Assembly (NCBI GenBank): GCA_934178345.1
Contig: CAKPQG010000035.1
Coordinates: forward strand, 1 to 14,994
DNA length: 14,994 nucleotides
Direction of reading: 5' to 3'
Source of the DNA: an uncultured Dialister sp.
GTDB taxonomy: Bacteria > Bacillota > Negativicutes > Veillonellales > Dialisteraceae
Part shown: piece by piece, positions 13,355-14,994 of the stretch
How positions within the stretch are numbered: the first letter of the stretch is position 1
Layout: each line of letters starts with the position of its first letter
The notes under the pieces: model-generated
The model's database searches: none
Seen by the model: only the letters and a program-made list of their open reading frames with translations
What the model was told of the DNA's origin: nothing
Made by a program: the position numbers and the translations under genes

Positions 13355-14611
13355 TTATCCTAAGAATCCTCTCGTCTTCTGCGCTTCTACGACGCGGGAG
13401 AGGGCGAGCATGTAGGAGGCGAGGCGGTAGGTCACATGGTATTTCTCCTTCAGTGCGTACACATCCTCATAGGCTTCGCGCATCTTTTTAGCGAGGCGCT
13501 CGTTGTATTCTTCTTCCGTCCAGTAGTAACCGGTGCGGTTCTGCACCCATTCGAAATAGGAACCCACGACGCCGCCGACATTGCTCATGACGTCTGCGAG
13601 GACCTCGATGCCCTTCTCTTCAAAGTAAGCATCGGCTTCCTCCGTGGTCGGGCCATTCGCCCCTTCCAGGATGAGACGGGCTTTTACCTTGCCCATGGTC
13701 TTTTCATTCAGCTGGTTCTCCATCGCAGCGACGAAGATGACGTCCACATCCTGCGCGAAGAGTTCGCTATCGGGGATCATGACCGCGCCTTCCTCGGTGT
13801 AGCCCTTCAGCGAACGGCCGTGGCTATTCGCATAGGTGTACATCGCTTCGATATCAAGGCCGCTTTCCTTGTGCCAGGTGCCATTGATATCGCCGATGGT
13901 GGTGATCTTAACGCCCTTCCTGTGCATGAGGAGAGAACCGACGGAGCCGACATTGCCGAAGCCCTGCACGGCCATGGTGAGATCCTTCATGTCCTTATGA
14001 TTCTTTTCGCACCATGTTTCGAGCGTGAAGAGCAGACCGCGGCCCGTCGCTTCGTTTCTGCCAAGGGAGCCGCCCACCGTAAGAGGCTTGCCGGTGACGA
14101 CACCCGGCTGCCACTTGCCCGAGAGGGCTGCATATTCATCCGCGATCCACGCCATGATCTGGCCATTCGTATTCACATCCGGCGCAGGGACGTCCTGATC
14201 CGGCCCGATGATGGGGTAAATCTTTCTGATATAGCCGCGAGTCAGACGGGCGAGTTCGCGTGCGGAGAGCTTGTGCGGATCGACTTTGATCCCGCCCTTC
14301 GCACCGCCATAAGGGATATTGCCGATGGCATTCTTGATGGTCATCCACGCTGCGAGGGCTTTGACTTCGTTTTCATCGGATGCGGGATGGAAACGGATGC
14401 CGCCCTTCGCTGCGCCTCGTGCGGTGGAGTGCTGCACACGGTAGCCGGAGAAGACTTCGACATGCCCGTCATCCATCTGGATCGGGATGCTCACGGTGAG
14501 CTCGCGCTCCGGATAGCGGACAAATGCATAGTCGCTCTCCTCGTAGCCCAGCACTTTCGCTGCCTTGTCGAGGATATGAAGCATGTTTTCATAAGGATTG
14601 TAGCTTGCCAT
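13355..14611 (-). CDS. gdhA: Glutamate dehydrogenase (hexameric, Glu/Leu/Phe/Val dehydrogenase family)
   Basis: This 418-residue cytoplasmic enzyme interconverts glutamate with 2-oxoglutarate and ammonia using NAD(P). Substrate and catalytic residues are in place with family spacing: Lys 69 (RGAAKGG), Lys 93 (TIKNA), catalytic Lys 105 (GGAKGG) and Asp 145 (DVPAPDVNT). The nucleotide fold shows GRNEATGRG (184-192) and GFGNVG (217-222). An Asp ends the second strand (IGDINGT, about 239-245), which leans towards NAD but does not prove it. EGANGPTT is also conserved. The start is ATG 14611 (MASYNP), with GGAGG 5 nt upstream. The in-frame TTG at 14623 overlaps that ribosome site and is unlikely. 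It is a single-gene unit with its own promoter and terminator, probably serving glutamate fermentation or nitrogen balance. Confidence 0.96.
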   Translation of the reverse strand: MASYNPYENMLHILDKAAKVLGYEESDYAFVRYPERELTVSIPIQMDDGHVEVFSGYRVQHSTARGAAKGGIRFHPASDENEVKALAAWMTIKNAIGNIPYGGAKGGIKVDPHKLSARELARLTRGYIRKIYPIIGPDQDVPAPDVNTNGQIMAWIADEYAALSGKWQPGVVTGKPLTVGGSLGRNEATGRGLLFTLETWCEKNHKDMKDLTMAVQGFGNVGSVGSLLMHRKGVKITTIGDINGTWHKESGLDIEAMYTYANSHGRSLKGYTEEGAVMIPDSELFAQDVDVIFVAAMENQLNEKTMGKVKARLILEGANGPTTEEADAYFEEKGIEVLADVMSNVGGVVGSYFEWVQNRTGYYWTEEEYNERLAKKMREAYEDVYALKEKYHVTYRLASYMLALSRVVEAQKTRGFLG

Positions 14612-14640
14612 TTTTGCCTCCAAAAGGAAATAGGAACCTC

Positions 14641-14658
14641 GTGCATTCTTAGATGCAC
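14641..14658 (-). promoter_or_regulatory. Small hairpin in the gdhA leader
   Basis: GTGCAT and ATGCAC form a 6-bp stem between the promoter and the ribosome site. It may stabilise the 5' end; there is no T-run. Confidence 0.3.
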
Positions 14659-14676
14659 ATGAAAATCCATAGCTCT

Positions 14677-14705
14677 ACTATATCACGTTTTGCGCGCTTT
14701 GAGAA
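14677..14705 (-). promoter_or_regulatory. Promoter of gdhA
   Basis: On the minus strand TTCTCA (14705-14700), a 17-bp spacer and TATAGT (14682-14677). The predicted start is about 50-60 nt upstream of the ATG. Confidence 0.6.
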
Positions 14706-14710
14706 CATGA

Positions 14711-14751
14711 GCGCATGTATGGATGAGTATTTGGCATAATCAAGCATGCGC
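14711..14751. promoter_or_regulatory. Inverted repeat upstream of the gdhA promoter
   Basis: GCGCATG (14711-14717) and CATGCGC (14745-14751) are perfect 7-bp arms 27 bp apart, just upstream of the -35. They could be paired half-sites for a regulator. No known operator is recognised. Confidence 0.3.
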
Positions 14752-14799
14752 TATGATAATTTCCTCATATAGAAACGAAGGCGGCGGAGCCGGCTCGAA

Positions 14800-14850
14800 T
14801 AAGGAATGAGAAATGAGAAATGGTGGTGGCGGCGCTTAAAGAAGCGCCGC
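14800..14850 (+). repeat. Heptamer array (TAAGGAA, TGAGAAA, TGAGAAA) plus GC hairpin
   Basis: Units start at 14800, 14807, 14814 and 14821, with exact 7-nt steps. A 9-bp GC hairpin follows (GCGGCGCTT 14829-14837 with AAGCGCCGC 14842-14850). CTCGTATCGCC at about 14873-14883 is the spacer shared with the composite repeats. No gene is supported in 14706-14994. Confidence 0.65.
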
Positions 14851-14888
14851 GGAGCTTTGAAACTAGCGGTTTTCTCGTATCGCCAACC

Positions 14889-14923
14889 TAATCCCTAGCC
14901 ACTCATCCCTAGCTACTAGTTAG
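14889..14923 (+). repeat. Degenerate heptamer array (TAATCCC, TAGCCAC, TCATCCC, TAGCTAC)
   Basis: Units start at 14889, 14896, 14903, 14910 and 14917, with exact 7-nt steps. It closely resembles the array at 4264-4302. Confidence 0.65.
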
Positions 14924-14924
14924 C

Positions 14925-14952
14925 AACCCCCATTTCAAATGGGGGTTTATTT
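14925..14952 (+). terminator. Terminator-like hairpin near the right edge
   Basis: AACCCCCAT pairs with ATGGGGGTT around a small loop, followed by TTTATTT. It belongs to whatever lies beyond the window, or is a boundary element. Confidence 0.5.
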
Positions 14953-14954
14953 GG

Positions 14955-14971
14955 AACCCCTCCGGGGTTTT
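14955..14971 (+). terminator. Second terminator-like hairpin near the right edge
   Basis: AACCCC, TCC, GGGGTT and then TT. It is followed by a small palindrome, CTGCC-TAT-GGCAG (14982-14994), that the window cuts. The cluster may be the edge of a mobile element outside the window. Confidence 0.4.
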
Positions 14972-14994
14972 GTACTGACACCTGCCTATGGCAG

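Noticed and set aside
13436..14662. Open frame of about 400 codons on the plus strand opposite gdhA
   Set aside because: It lies antisense to an unambiguous glutamate dehydrogenase with all catalytic residues. No ribosome site or family signal.

Overview
The window looks like a chromosomal piece of a low-to-mid GC Firmicute with a Gram-negative-type envelope, most likely a Negativicute (Veillonellaceae, Dialister/Megasphaera-like). That placement is inference: it rests on strong GGAGG-type ribosome binding sites, Gram-positive-style riboswitch and attenuator control, solute-binding lipoproteins with LSGC/LTGC lipoboxes, an anaerobe-type glutamate dehydrogenase, and very repeat-rich intergenic regions. 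There are ten convincing protein genes, no rRNA, tRNA or CRISPR array, and no intact transposase.

Layout. (1) 193-1419, minus strand: an oxalate/formate-antiporter-family MFS carrier. Its leader carries a good candidate ZTP (pfl) riboswitch and a hairpin that buries the ribosome binding site. (2) 2398-7655, plus strand: a five-gene ABC importer of the nickel/peptide type in the unusual order permease, permease, binding lipoprotein, ATPase, ATPase. It is preceded by a promoter, an attenuator-like terminator and an inserted MITE-like element. (3) 12651-8114, minus strand: a three-gene Fe(III)/polyamine-type ABC importer made of a binding lipoprotein, a fused two-domain permease and an ATPase with a TOBE-like tail. 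(4) 14611-13355, minus strand: glutamate dehydrogenase with its own promoter.

The most unusual content lies between the genes. A 161-bp palindromic MITE-like element occurs three times at exactly the same length. It is flanked by 2-bp direct repeats (TA, TA, CA), and one copy sits inside the left end of an older copy. A second palindromic element (241 bp, 21-bp inverted ends) lies at 7840-8080. A composite repeat of about 190 bp occurs at 1-192 and 13128-13320 (direct) and at 7673-7839 (inverted). It supplies the terminator of three different transcription units and carries tandem heptamers. Heptamer arrays of several sequences recur elsewhere. Most of their units start with a stop triplet in the same phase, and one array forms a canonical G-quadruplex motif in the importer mRNA.

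How the genes fit together: the window is mostly nutrient uptake (one-carbon/carboxylate, metal or peptide, iron or similar) plus amino-acid catabolism by glutamate dehydrogenase. The transport substrates cannot be fixed from sequence alone.
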